Shown here one piece after another: positions 44,812 through 56,183 of a DNA stretch of 64,000 nucleotides. The position numbers and the translations under genes were made by a program. Position 1 is the first letter of the stretch, and each line of letters opens with the position of its first letter. This DNA comes from Paramarasmius palmivorus (lineage: Eukaryota > Basidiomycota > Agaricomycetes > Agaricales > Marasmiaceae), in the NCBI GenBank assembly GCA_037176845.1, contig JAYKXP010000005.1:496001-560000 (forward strand), given 5' to 3'. The notes under the pieces are model-generated. The model had not been told where the DNA came from. It saw only the letters and a program-made list of their open reading frames with translations, and did no database searches.

Positions 44812-45481
44812 AGTTGCTAATAGCGGATTTTTCTGGACCATTTCCTTTTGACATTTTGCATTGTATCGAGTTCACGACATCATGTAGAATTGTATTACCA
44901 CCGCGACATACCTCAGATCTTCCTGTATCACCCGACTCACATCCGAACATGCGTCTTAGACGCCATTGAACCAATCTCATCTCTTCCGACGACCGTCTCT
45001 CGACCAGTTCCGGATCATGTGCATATCGCCGACGCTGACTGAGGCTGAGCTGACATGGACATTAGGCTGACTGGATGGTGGAGGTGGATCCGGGAGTGCA
45101 CAGCATAATTGGGTTTACGTGGAATGCACGTCGATGGTAAATCGGAATGTAGCAAGTTTGTACGCAGACCTACCTGCTAATAGACCCCTGGAATGTTTAG
45201 GCTAGGAATATGTAAGGAGACATTCGGTCAAAGCAGGTATATCCCATCTCTGCAGTAGCATACGGTCAAAATTTTACAAAAGGATCAGTGGTGGTGTAGC
45301 GGCTGTCCGATTGACGGTGGGTCAGCGGAAGGAAATTGAGTCGAGATTTGCCGGAATGACGCTTGTTGGATTTTCGGCTGACTCCTACACCACCAACTCA
45401 AATCCTTTGCCATATAAAAACAAGCCCGGTTTCATTCAAGGATGACCAACAATCCACATATCGAATCGACCTCCGCACAAG
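44812..45481. other. Intergenic, nothing recognised
   Basis: 670 bp holding the 3' flank of copy A and the promoter of the DUF2156 gene. Small ORFs have no domain. Confidence 0.55.
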
Positions 45482-46871
45482 ATGTCCATCGGAAAAGAAT
45501 TCGACGACACCAAGTCTTCCATCTTCAACTTTGACGACGATGAAATCGACGAACCAGAATCCTCTACTTCCTCTTCTTCTTTCGACAAGTCCTCAATAGC
45601 GCACTTGATTGCCACCTACGGAAACTCTTCTGCGACTGCTTGGCTGGAATTTGAACGATATCGCATCTGGCAAGCCCCAGCCGGATCCATTCCTCAGTCC
45701 TCTTTCGCACCTATCCAAGGGTACATGCAGCGCAAAAAGTATGTTTATGCGTGGGGCAACCCACTCGTCTCTCACCCTGCTGCTTTGGCACCCACAGCTA
45801 GAGCTTTTGCGGAATGGGTGATGAAGCAAGGGTTGAAACCTGTTTGGTGCTGTGCCGACCTTGCTTTGGAAAAGGTGTTGGCCAAGGAATTGCTATGGGC
45901 GGGTGTTGAGTGTATCCATGAAGAGACACTCGATCCGGATCATGTCGTCGAGATGACTGGGGATAGCTACAGAGGACATGAGGGTGTTGGAGCAGTCAAG
46001 GATTTGAAAAAGAACTTGAGGAGAGCAGAGAGAGCCGGCGTTACCGTCCAGGAAACGACTGGCAAGTGGAGCGACAAGGACAGGAAGGAGGTCGACGAAG
46101 GTCTCTCAGAATGGAGAAAGAGCAAGGGTGCCAAGGGTGTTCAGATTGCCTCTGTAAGTGTCCAAGCTGAGATTTGTGGCGATCGGCGCTGACTACATCT
46201 TTGTGTAGACTTCCGGCCATCCATGGATCGATGAACCCCATCGAAGATACTGGGTCGCCAAACACGAAGGCCATATCGTTGGTCTGCTCATCTTGACTCC
46301 AGTTCAAGGCCCCCACACTACAGAAACCCAGCAAATACCTATCCCGCACAAGGCTGGCCACAGCCACAAGCGAACCATCTCAACGTCGTCCAACTCTTCC
46401 GCAGAGTCGCCCATTCCTTCGCCAACATTCTCTCCCCAGCACTCTGCATCTTCATCGTCTTCATCGCTCCAGACGTCACTGAACGGATGCCCCTTACCAC
46501 ACCGACCGACATCTTACTACCTGATCAAGAACGCCATCTCATTCCCTTCGGCTCCTCGTGGTTCCTCAGAGTACCTCATTCACACATGTCTAACACAGCT
46601 CCATAACGCCTTCAGACCTTCGCCTGCGCCCACAGTAACGTTCGGCATCACAGCATCCGACGTTCTGAAGCCCATCGACAACCTCTCGGGATGGAAGATC
46701 ACATCTTTGAGCAAGGTTTACGGGCAGGTAGCCAAGGGTGCTGGACTGTGGAAGAGAGGCGATTTCAGAGCCAAGTTTGATTCGGGGCGAGAGCCGATGT
46801 ATGTCGCTTATCCGCAGGATGGTTTTGGCCTTGAGGCAATCAGGGGACTTCTGAAGGTTCTCCGCAAGTGA
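45482..46871 (+). CDS. DUF2156 (LPG-synthase C-terminal) acyltransferase-like protein
   Basis: Two exons, 45482..46153 and 46209..46871, 444 residues. Seen: SSIAHLIATYGNSSATAWLE, YAWGNPLVSHPAALAPTARA, LKPVWCCADLALEKVL, the basic VKDLKKNLRRAERAGV, YWVAKHEGHIVGLLILT, a Ser-rich insertion of about 60 residues, YLIKNAISFPSAPRGSSEYL, and a C terminus with YVAYPQDGFGLEAIRGLLK. This double-GNAT layout is that of the DUF2156 family, which uses aminoacyl-tRNA in bacterial lipid aminoacylation. In fungi, stand-alone members have been linked to ergosteryl-amino-acid synthesis. Whether this protein does that is inference; no tRNA-synthetase domain is fused here. The Ser-rich insertion between the two halves is probably a disordered loop. 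Confidence 0.78.
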
Positions 46872-47207
46872 TGGCGCAGTGGCGAAGCATTAAACCGTTG
46901 ATGGGTTGCGTTTTCTATTGCCTTTTTCATAGTGTATGTATATCAGGCTTTTGGTGATACCTCCGTATAATTCTTTAATATCTATTGACCTCTGTATTCC
47001 TGTAGTTCATTGCTTACCTGTCATGACTTTATGTATACTGTCACGAAGTAACTACTGCCTTTTGTACTCGATGTTGTTTTCTCATATCCAGTGTTTGCAA
47101 TAGAAGTTCAACGTTCGACGCTCACTCGCTAGCACTAGCAATCATCAACGGACGTCTAGGCGCCCGACCTCCGGGCCGTGTTCCTTCTCTCTTTTCTTCA
47201 ATGATCA
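46872..47207. other. Intergenic, nothing recognised
   Basis: 336 bp of 3' flank and promoter; no supported ORF. Confidence 0.55.
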
Positions 47208-47791
47208 ATGGCTCGAACTATCGAAGAAATTCGAGAAGCAAACAGAAAATCAGCTGCAAAATACCGCACCAAGTAAGCCACCTCAATCGGCCAGTCTACC
47301 GCAGTCGACTGAGATATGATCCTGTAGGCATCTAGAAGCAACCCGGCAGAGTGCACGGGAGCGAATGCGTCGCATACGAGTAGAAGCGTAAGGATTTCTA
47401 TGGCTCAAAACGAGAATACTATGTAATCTCTCCTCTCATAGAATACAACGGTCTACGAGTAATCCTCCCAAATTTCGGGGAAGAAAGAGTACCGTCCCGA
47501 AGAGGTGCGTCCCATTTCATTCACTGAGGAGTCCCATCTGAGCACGAAGTTTCTAGAGTCAATGCTTCCTCGTCTTCGCCCAAGTCTCAGTTTAAGGAGC
47601 TTCACAAGATGCTCAAAGGCACTGCTGAAGCCATTCGCTACTCCCAATCAAAACTCAAGGCCTTCCTTCCTGATAATTACAATTACAACGTCCTGGAAAG
47701 TCTCGCGTCCTCGTCGCACGGCATGCTAGTGGATTTGGCGAGTGCAATAGAGAAGGCTATGGAAGGGGCACAAGAGACCGTGCTATCGTAA
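47208..47791 (+). CDS. Small basic protein of unknown function
   Basis: Four exons, 47208..47272, 47328..47387, 47442..47504, 47557..47791, 140 residues, all phases closing with typical introns. The N-terminal half is a highly basic helix: MARTIEEIREANRKSAAKYR, then SARERMRRIRVEAIQ and RGRKSTVPKR. The C-terminal half is an amphipathic helical region with FKELHKMLKGTAEAIRYSQS and VDLASAIEKAMEGAQ. The basic region recalls DNA-binding basic helices of bZIP-type proteins, but no leucine zipper heptads are evident. Nuclear localisation is plausible. The consistent splicing argues for a real gene; the function is unknown. Confidence 0.65.
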
Positions 47792-48784
47792 GGCCCACTT
47801 TCAGTGGTGTAGACACACTAGTCGGGTTGTCATTTGATGGAGCTACAATATTTACTGTAACGATGGGTGTTGAAATATTATTTCGATATCTTTTCACATA
47901 TGATGACGTGGACGAATCGCAGGCCTGGTTTTTCAACTGGTGCCAAAATGCCCCCGGGAGTATCTGGACACTACGAACGAGTTTTTGGGCGCTTAATGCT
48001 TAACATATAGCTGAGAGATCCGAGTTAAGTGAATGTGCTGCAATTTTGATTCTAAATACTCTACATAAAGAATACTGTTTTTTTTCCGTGAGTGTAATAG
48101 ATGGTTTCACGACAAAGACGCGCCTGTGGCTGAGCACCGAGGACTGAGCGCCTGTACGCTGAGTCGAAGGTTGCACGTGCTGGGAACTTTAGATAAAGCT
48201 AAACCTATCGCTTTCAACAGCGCTGGGCGTTTTCTACTCTAACCTCATTTTCTCCAGTGAACTGCGGCCGTGGTGGAAGGAATGGTCAGACATCGTTTAG
48301 AGTTTGTGCGCAGCAGATATCGAGGACTTGGGGTATATCTAAGGTGCGTATCATGCTTGTCAAGAAGATAATCTATCCTCATGTTCCACTATTCTTCGGC
48401 GGTTCGGCTCGCAGGTTAAAGCGCTTACCTCCAAAATGGTCTTCTTTGGCCCTTGTATGTTTAGACGGACTCTCGAATAGAAGATAGGAAAACCAAAATC
48501 GCTTGCTCGCTAGTCATTCAAACTCGCCGTCAATCGATAACTTAGTCCAGTTTTACTGCGCAAATTCAGTACCCAAGCTTCTTTGCTTCTCCCACTTTTC
48601 CCCCGTACAACATTTTACATCAGCTGCTCATGACCTAGGACGCATTGACCGCGCACGTGTAGAAGATGGCCATCGACAGCGTCTACTTCACGCAGCCCGC
48701 AGCCCTCGTATTCTCTCTTAAGCTGGTGCTTCACCATCTACCACCATAGTCGTCCTCGAGAAACCGTTTTCCCTGTTGCTCAGA
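47792..48784. other. Intergenic, nothing recognised
   Basis: About 1 kb between the small basic gene and copy B. Short ORFs at 48257-48487 and 48503-48721 have no domain or splicing support. Confidence 0.55.
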
Positions 48785-49743
48785 ATGAGCTCAGGAAGTC
48801 CTTTACCGAAGATGCCGAGAATAGAGACTGGCGATTTCTATTTCGCATTGTGGTCGCACGACTCCCTACCTAGATCCAATAGTGCTGATGTTGGAGATAT
48901 GGCTCGTTTCGAGATTCTTGGTCGACACTTCATGGAGTTCACTGTCACAGAACACTACATTGGGGCGATAAAGGACTCGGACACACTAGAGGTCAGCATA
49001 CTTGCATTACATTATATCACCTGTGCTGATGAGTCCATTAGGCCAAGACGAGAGATGCTCTTTCTCCAGACAAGTACCGGTTTTGGTTCGACGAGTACGA
49101 GCTACAGAGAAAACTAGTTACCCCACCGGGCGTTGTAGCTTTCGAAAATAGCGAGGCAAGCCATTTAGAGTCCACACTCCGTTCATGAAATGACAAATTT
49201 TGCCTTCACTACATAGGAGATACAACGCTATTTCAACAGGGTGGTCGGAGCGATTTACCATAACAAAGGGCCCCAAGTCACGAAAGCATGGATCATAGCA
49301 TTGATTGACCCAAACTCTCAGTCAGAACCAACAGAACCATCACCAACAGGACTAGTACCACCTCCTTCATATTATCCCTCTCAGCCTAACATGCCTGTAC
49401 CCCCCGAGCCTGCTTCACCACCTCCGCCTTCACCCTCCGTATCGTCACCAAGTGCGAATGGAGTACCGAATCTTCCGATACTTGCCCTTTTCAATCAGTA
49501 CGCCTCCCAGCTTCGTCTAGACGTCCGGTGGGAGGCCGAGTGTACCGGCCCACCTCACCAACCGACATGGTCAGTGAGATGTTTAGGTAGGTCCTGATCT
49601 GAATGTTATAGGTTGAATCAACTGACTTTTCCATAGTAAACAACCAAATCTATGGCCAAGGGAGTGCAAGGAATCAAAAACTTGCAAAAGACGAGGCTGC
49701 CCGACAGGCATGGGCAGCTTTGAATTTTCCTGGTTCTAGTTGA
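48785..49743 (+). CDS. Catalytically degenerate RNase III-like protein with dsRBM (copy B)
   Basis: Four exons, 48785..48991, 49042..49155, 49217..49586, 49637..49743, 265 residues. DMARFEILGRHFMEFTVTEH aligns with the RNase III signature but has Ala and Arg where two catalytic acids belong. EIQRYFNRVVGAIYHNKG aligns with the second block, with Arg and Asn in place of Asp and Glu. A Pro-rich linker (PPSYYPSQPNMPVPPEP) leads to a dsRBM: LALFNQYASQLRLDVRWEAE, PPHQPTWSVRCL, VNNQIYGQGSARNQKLAKDE and AARQAWAALNF. All three introns sit at the same places and phases as in copy A (0, 0, 1). Intron 2 (49156-49216) begins GCAAGC rather than GT. The protein is inferred to bind dsRNA without cleaving it. 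Confidence 0.77.
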
Positions 49744-49872
49744 ATATGCTTTCTGCCTTCCCTCACGTGCCACGAATTGTTTGCTTTCATCTGCTCTTAC
49801 ACGCTTTCTTGTTCTCCTGCTAATCATGAATGTTTCTCCAATCAATGACATGTATATGTTGTACAATAATAT

Positions 49873-51759
49873 TTACAAAAGTCCATCGATGCAACCCAAA
49901 ATGTTCGCCCAAAATCGATTCATGACTGCTTTATCGAAACCATTCTCGTCGTAACCTAAGCTCACCCAGAGCTTTCCAACAAAAGTGTACCCAAAGAGTA
50001 ACAAACCACCAGGGCGCTGGCGTGAACCCGTCGTAAGAGTATGGAGCTGAATGTCAGGGAAAGAAGCATGTTTGTACATGCCATCCAGATTCCCAAGGAG
50101 CGAAAGGCCCATCAAAGCCGCCGACGGTGCCTTTGGCATCGCCTTCTCCTCCACTGGGGTCGAAGGAGGCGTTGGAAGCACTGCAGCCGGGCTCCTTATT
50201 CCTTTGGCCTTTTCATCGTCTTCTCGCCCCCATACCCGAGCCCGGGCGCCTCGTTCTTGTGCCATTTGCCTACTCCGAGAAATCAACATGCTGCTTTTGG
50301 CAGCACGAGTACTCTGCTCTTTCGCCTTGTATGCCCGATGCCAAAATGTCTTGTCCAAGTCTCCGTCCTTAGGAAGAAATGTTGGAAGGACGACATTGAA
50401 GTACCCAATGGAAATGAACCAATAAGAGTCACTCAAGGGTCGTTCGACGGACAGGTAGGGTCGCAGGTTTAGTGCCGAGTACATCATGCTGAGAGCCAAT
50501 AATAGACGATGAGTGGAATGTTCGATTGTGTGATTATTTATGAACGAGCTCACATTGGGAGTTCCCACTTGGTATCAGTAGTCTTGGCCCATGCTATACT
50601 GCAAATCGCGAACAAAGCGCTGGAGATAGAGACGCCATGTGCTTTGCAGTTCTTCAAGATCTTCTTTGTACGGTCCTCATCGAACGATACAGTAGGGACG
50701 ATTGTATGTCTGGGGTTTCCTGAACGTTTAGGGAAAGTATGCCCGCCCTGAGAAATATTAGAATCCATGGAACTGGATACTCGAAGCGCATAATAAAACG
50801 TACGATCAGTCGATCTTGGCTTCGTTGGTGATCAATACGAGACGCGGCTTGGTAAAATCGAGAGCTGGGCGGAGAGGGAAGTCTTTCTTCAAGCGAGCGC
50901 GGCAGGGCACATTCCTAGACGACAACATTCAATGCGAAAGTTGGCAGGCACGGAAGAGAACAAGACATACGGAGTCAACAACTCCGTCGCAACGAAGAAT
51001 CCATTCCTTTTGTAGGAGGTCGTGGAGTTGGACCTCGTTGTTATTACAAAGGAGGTTGAAGAAATCGTTCGCAAACGTGTGCAATGCCATGCCATCTCCC
51101 AAGAAGTGGGTCGCACAGATCAAGATGTCATAGTTGCCGTTGGTACTCCTGTTATCCTGGAGGCCTTCGTTGGAGCCTCCTTCGTGGGCTGGGTCCTGCG
51201 ACACGACAAGGAATGATAGACGCTCATTCGAAAGTGTCCGCGGTCCGTTCAAATATGAATCCAACAGCTCTGTCCAAAATCTTGTTTAGATCAGAGAACC
51301 AGAAAGAATGACTGTAATGTACCATCTTTCGATGATAGGCGATAAGCCAAATTGTCGTTCGCTCTTTGGAGCGCAACCTCAACCGAGCTAGGACATTGGT
51401 AGCTGGATCGACGGAACTGAGTTCTGGCACATGTTCGTCGTGAGTGAATCGGAACATCTACTCACACGAATTTGATATCGTCATAGTTGAAGTCTTGCAT
51501 GCTTACAGACGACGCCAGCAGTGGATGCTTCAGACGGAGTATCGCCCACACGCGGGAGACTCTACTTCGTTTGGCGACATGCTCAGGAGCACGGAAGCCT
51601 AGATGAAGATACCTAGTATCAAATAAATTCAGCCGTTGATCACCATCGGAAACGAAAGACTCACATATCATTGACTCCATCCTCCCTTGAAGGAAGAAAG
51701 TAGGACACCTCTGTGTCGCCAAGTTTCCTTGTAAAGTATTTCGAGGTAGATTCTGACAT
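49873..51759 (-). CDS. CoA-dependent acyltransferase (BAHD/condensation-like)
   Basis: Seven exons, complement(49873..50488, 50554..50747, 50804..50914, 50971..51269, 51323..51423, 51466..51612, 51665..51759), 520 residues, phases closing; one intron is only 42 bp. Seen: MYLHLGFRAPEHVAKRSRVS, SYLNGPRTLSNERLSFLVVS, ICATHFLGDGMALHTFANDF with the catalytic HxxxD(G) motif, VSISSALFAICSIAWAKTT, and YWFISIGYFNVVLPTFLP. This architecture is shared by BAHD acyltransferases, alcohol acetyltransferases and free condensation domains. A His-catalysed acyl transfer from acyl-CoA to an alcohol or amine is expected; the acceptor is unknown. No DFGWG motif was seen, which is less like plant BAHDs. No biosynthetic cluster genes adjoin it. 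Confidence 0.8.
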
Positions 51760-52651
51760 GAGCTCCAAGGGAAAAGGGCGGCGAGCGATTAGCGAAGGTT
51801 CGACAAGTCCGCAATATGTAGTCCGAAGACGGAACGTAAGGCCCAGCACGGAGGCCTCGAGGTCCTTGTGAGATTCTTGGTCCTGATGAAATACCCGACC
51901 TTCCATAAATACTGAAACTCGGACTCGGTATACTTTGGGAAATGCCTTCAGCGAACAATACATCCATACAATCCTGTGCATACATATGCAAGCGGGGGTG
52001 GAGCGCCTCTCGTTGCACATTAGGAAGTCTTTAATTCCGAGCGGTAAATGGTGAGACAGCAAAATGCGGGAGCTTGTATTAAAACGTACCCTTACGGAGA
52101 CACGAATCTCCGCGATTCGCAAGGAGGTGCCTGGACGTTGTGGCTTGCATCTTGACATGCTGGCATGGCCGAGATTGCTCCATCAAATATCTCTTCATCT
52201 ATCATTCTGCATGTTCTGGACAACCTGACCAAGTCGGCTAATACTGATCCAAAAATAGTCACATGTTGGACGAACAGGCTTCGAAATGCAATTGAAAAGG
52301 CCAACAGATGCCGCAGGGATATGCATGCTCAGGCCTTCAACAGGACGACGAAGGGGGCGCTGGGCTGGCAGATCTGTAGTAGCGAGAGTGCCTAAAGAGC
52401 TGTGAAATGGTGTAGATTGTTCTTGCGCTGTCACCACCGTATGTCCATTCTCCTAAATGCAAAGGCGTTATCTGTCAGTTCCAAAGCGAAAAATAGGAAC
52501 CGAAATCTTGGACGGGACCAAACCTCGAACCACTTCCATCGTCGCTATCTATCCATCTCTGGTAAAGCATAACAGTATTTGGTTGGATGACTGTAGATGT
52601 TGTACATGCGTGGTGGTAGTATTTGCATCATACTTTGCGCCACATTCGTCG
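51760..52651. other. Intergenic, no supported gene
   Basis: About 890 bp between the acyltransferase start and the transporter stop. ORFs at 52165-52395 (+) and 52195-52437 (-) overlap each other and have no recognisable domain or splice partner. Confidence 0.55.
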
Positions 52652-53988
52652 TTACTTCTTCTCTTCGCTCTCATCAGACTCCCACAAAACTGACAGTCGT
52701 GACTCTGCAGTATCCGCCCTTCCCCCATTACCTCGGCTCTCTAGATCTACTGTTTGACGGGGAGGGGTCTGTTGCGTTTCGAGGGACTTGACCCATGTGT
52801 AGTACCTGACAGAATGTCAATATTGCGGTCCCGGTCAATAGCTATGAATAGAATAGCTCACATCGTTCCACCGAGTATGACGAGAATTGAAGTGGCACGA
52901 TTGCTGTCCAACTCCGTAAGTTCATTGAGTTATCTGGATAAAATTAGAGATAACCTACACAGTTAATAAATCGTTAAAGATCCAAACCCCTAAAAGAGTT
53001 TGAAGCACCGATCTCGCCGCCTACAGCACGACGTTACTATGATTCAAGGCAGTGGATCAAATGATAGAACTTACGCTAGAAAACATATGGGTAATAGGGC
53101 TGGTCACTTTGATGCTGAGCAGCCCAGCGACACATAGGAGGAATCCGAATAGTCCAGTCACCAAGCTTCCCCAGCCGAATACGTTCAAGACTTGGCTTCT
53201 CTGCTCAAACATTCCGAGGAAGAGCCTTAGCTCACCACTGATGAAAAGGCATGGAACAAGGAATACAGCAGAGCCGGCATTGGTCCACCAAGCAAGTTTA
53301 ATGGTAGAGTTGTCGCAATAGGGAAGCGAAACCTTGATGAGCACGGCATGGATGGCAATGAATAGGGATGAAAGAACTCCGTAGAACAAGGAAAGTAGAG
53401 ACGGTGCGGAAGTGATTGGGATAGAGGTAGAAGGCGCTACCCCAAGGAAGAAGCCCACAGTCACGATAGCGGCTGCGCCAATAACCTTGGTAGATGGAGT
53501 TGAGGATGTGTTGAGAGAGGAAATCATGATCGTCAACGGAAGTTGGAGCCCGCGGGCAATCTACAGTTTAAGCCAGTTACAACGACACTGGCGCGCAATG
53601 AAGGTAAAAGGCAATACCTGAAAGAAGGAAGCTTCCACTCCTCTCAAGCATAGAGTGTTGAAAATGAGGCCAACTATGTTGACGAGAACGACCGGGATCA
53701 GTTTCTTTGCTACTGGGAGATCCAGCCGAGGTATCTCAATTCGACCAGAAAAGGCCGCCGATAGATGCAACAATATCACGGCAACGATCATCTGGTTGAA
53801 CAGGAAGAGCAGAGGCAGTTCTGGTGTATTGTTCAACACTGCTTTGTTCACGAAGACCATCTGCACGAAGACCATCAGCTGTTGGGCAGATGACACGCAG
53901 AAAGACATACGATGAGTGCAGCAAACATGTAAAATGATACAACACCCGCGACCTTGAGGGTATTGGAGTTGACGACTGGTACATTCAT
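52652..53988 (-). CDS. Nucleotide-sugar transporter, GDP-fucose transporter-like (SLC35C)
   Basis: Six exons, complement(52652..52805, 52862..52903, 52959..53020, 53075..53560, 53618..53860, 53911..53988), 354 residues. About ten hydrophobic helices. Diagnostic stretches are SFYMFAALIMVFVNKAVLN, LFLFNQMIVAVILLH, LVNIVGLIFNTLCLRGVEA, SFFQIARGLQLPLTI, GAAAIVTVGFFLGV, AIHAVLIKVSLPY and GLLSIKVTSPITHMFSS, the last being close to the IKFTSPLTHN block of GDP-fucose transporters. Such proteins exchange Golgi-luminal GMP for cytosolic GDP-sugar. Substrate choice (GDP-fucose versus another nucleotide sugar) is inferred from that block and from the divergent O-fucosyltransferase-like neighbour. A 15-bp direct repeat spans the acceptor of intron 1. 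Confidence 0.8.
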
Positions 53989-54280
53989 GGTGAAAGTGGA
54001 GAGCGAGAGCAATTCGGAAGTACGAGAGGATAATTCTGGGATAGAACGGGCAGGCGACGCATGTTTTATACGCACGAAGTGAACGGAAAGCTCAAAGCCG
54101 TGGCTGTCACAAAATGTCACACTTGTGCCTTGCTGCCCCGGCCCTTGCGAAGTGCATGCTGCAAACCGTTTACGGAACATCTCGACTATCACGCATCCAT
54201 GAGAATTTCGGACAGCATGCCATCCAGATCTCCTGGGCTTCTTTTTCTCTTGTATTTCCACCTTCGCCCACCCATTATTC
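53989..54280. promoter_or_regulatory. Divergent promoter, GDP-sugar transporter / fucosyltransferase-like
   Basis: 292 bp between the two start codons with no coding exon; likely a shared control region. Confidence 0.5.
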
Positions 54281-56183
54281 ATGGAAGGGAGAACCTGGCT
54301 GGCCAAACTCTCTGGTGAATCCGAAGATTCCTTGCTTCATCCGAATCGAAAACCAAGGACAATGGCACCAGGGCAACGACGACGGAGGCAATTAGTTGCT
54401 GCGTGTATATCACTCACAGTCGTTTCTCTCATCGGACTGGCTTCGTTTTCCCTCTGGACGGCCCAACCGTCCTCATGGACGATGCAAACACAGTGGGATT
54501 CTACAAAGTCTCATTCGGACATTCTTCCGGCGAAGAACCAGACCACTGAGCAACCGCCGACAAAGATGGTGGACACTATCCCGGACAAAGAACCGGAACC
54601 GGACTTCTCGAATCCTCTTTCTGTTCTCAAGGGCCCACCCACAGCCCGGTTCAAAGACAATCTTCGTTCAGACCAAAAGTACATCACTTCTTGGGCGGCA
54701 GGTGCGTTAGTGAGATTGTTCACTGTAGGAATCATCGCTGACTGTTTCCTTTAGCTGGTTGGAGTAAGTCTCCGTATATCTTTTGAAAGAAACTATCACT
54801 TAGTTCATACTCAGCGAACGATGTCATGGCATATGTGCGTTCAACAGTCTTTACACTCTTAACCTTTGGTTTGACCTGTTCCGTGCTCAACGCAGGTCAA
54901 CTTGATCTATTTAGGTCTCATCACAGACCGTATCCCCGTTCTGCCTGTCTTCACTCCTTCACACATCGGCGGGGACAAACCGCCAATTGCCTTCGGAGAC
55001 GTATTTGATGTGCCTCGTCTCAGCAAGCTTCTTGGAAAACCAGTAATTGAATGGCGCGATATCAAGGATCCCAAGAGCGAACATGTCGATGACCTCGGGT
55101 GCTGGAGTGTCTGGGCATCCGTGCAAGGCGACCCCAACCCTCGCGATAGCCAAGTTCCTATACATACGAAACTAGGTGCGAATCCTTTGGTCAAAGTTTG
55201 CCCGACATCATGCTCAACCGTCCCCAGATATTTCGTATACCAAAACTCCAGAATGGATCAAAATGGTACCGGACCAGAACGACCCGCACGCAACATTTTG
55301 GGCTCTTGCAAGATTCGCTTTCCCCGAGACTCGTGAAGAACATCTTGTCCCTCCGTTCCCTTCTCCCATGCATCAGGTTTCTCTCCCGCCCGACGAGCAA
55401 ATGCTCTGCTACGACTTCCTTTATTACGTGTGTGCACACCAGGTCAGCTCATTCGCCGCTCCGTTCGTTATCAGTTTTTCATTAACCCGTTTCGTAGCCC
55501 TTTGAATTCGAGCGGGATTTCAGTCCCGCATGGCGATATGTCGCCCAATACTTACACTGGAACCCATCTTTGGAGATTCTGGCAGATACCTACGTCAATC
55601 GTGCCCTCGGCTTTGCTGATAACGAAAAGACGCCACCGGTATGTGCTCATTCGCTCTCGAACTATCGCCGTTCTGATGTTCACTTTTTCCGAACAACAGT
55701 ATATCGGGATTCATGTACGGCACAATGACTTCCAGGATTGGTGCTTCGAGGTGCCGATCTACGAATGTTTTGCAACCATTCCAGTTATCGCTCGGCGGGT
55801 GCAAGAAGTCAAGGAGGAGATTCACACTAAACTGGGCGTTGTCGTGAATCATGTCGTGATGACCAGTGATGAGAGAAACGAGACATGGTGGAAGGAAGTC
55901 GCCGAGCAAGGATGGTTTTGGCCTGATCATTCCAAAACGAAGGAGACATACGGTGATTGGTACGTCTATTTTTGGGTATCTTCTCTTGCGGCGAAACGAG
56001 AGTAACGGTTTTGATTTCAGGTACCCGCCTTTGATTGACGCAGTTATCCAATCTCGAGGTATTGGGTTTGTAGGTACTGACAGATCCACCATGTCGCTCA
56101 TTGCTAAACGACGGGTGGAAGCGTGGTATGGTGGTGTCGCTAAAATGGTTAGGTGGGGTTATGTAGGAGCCGATGATCACTAA
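54281..56183 (+). CDS. GDP-fucose O-fucosyltransferase-like, type II membrane protein
   Basis: Eight exons, 54281..54701, 54755..54763, 54815..54834, 54896..55175, 55228..55442, 55498..55638, 55700..55959, 56021..56183, 502 residues; exon 2 is 9 bp and exon 3 is 20 bp. A basic cytosolic N terminus is followed by one anchor (LVAACISLTVVSLIGLASFS) and a Pro/Thr-rich stem. The catalytic part begins YITSWAAAGWTNDVMAY, continues IYLGLITDRIPVLPVFTPSH, and has YIGIHVRHNDFQDWC, like the HxRRxDF donor-binding motif of O-fucosyltransferases. Near the end is VIQSRGIGFVGTDRSTMSLI, also conserved in that fold. The second Arg of the motif is His here. A Golgi glycosyltransferase using GDP-fucose is the best reading; the acceptor is unknown. 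Confidence 0.75.

Noticed and set aside
52165..52437. Overlapping ORFs on both strands between acyltransferase and transporter
   Set aside because: Neither has recognisable motifs, and they exclude each other.
49873..56183. A secondary-metabolite or fucosylation cluster including the acyltransferase
   Set aside because: Only the transporter/fucosyltransferase pair is divergent and related in role; the acyltransferase has no core synthase, P450 or regulator beside it.
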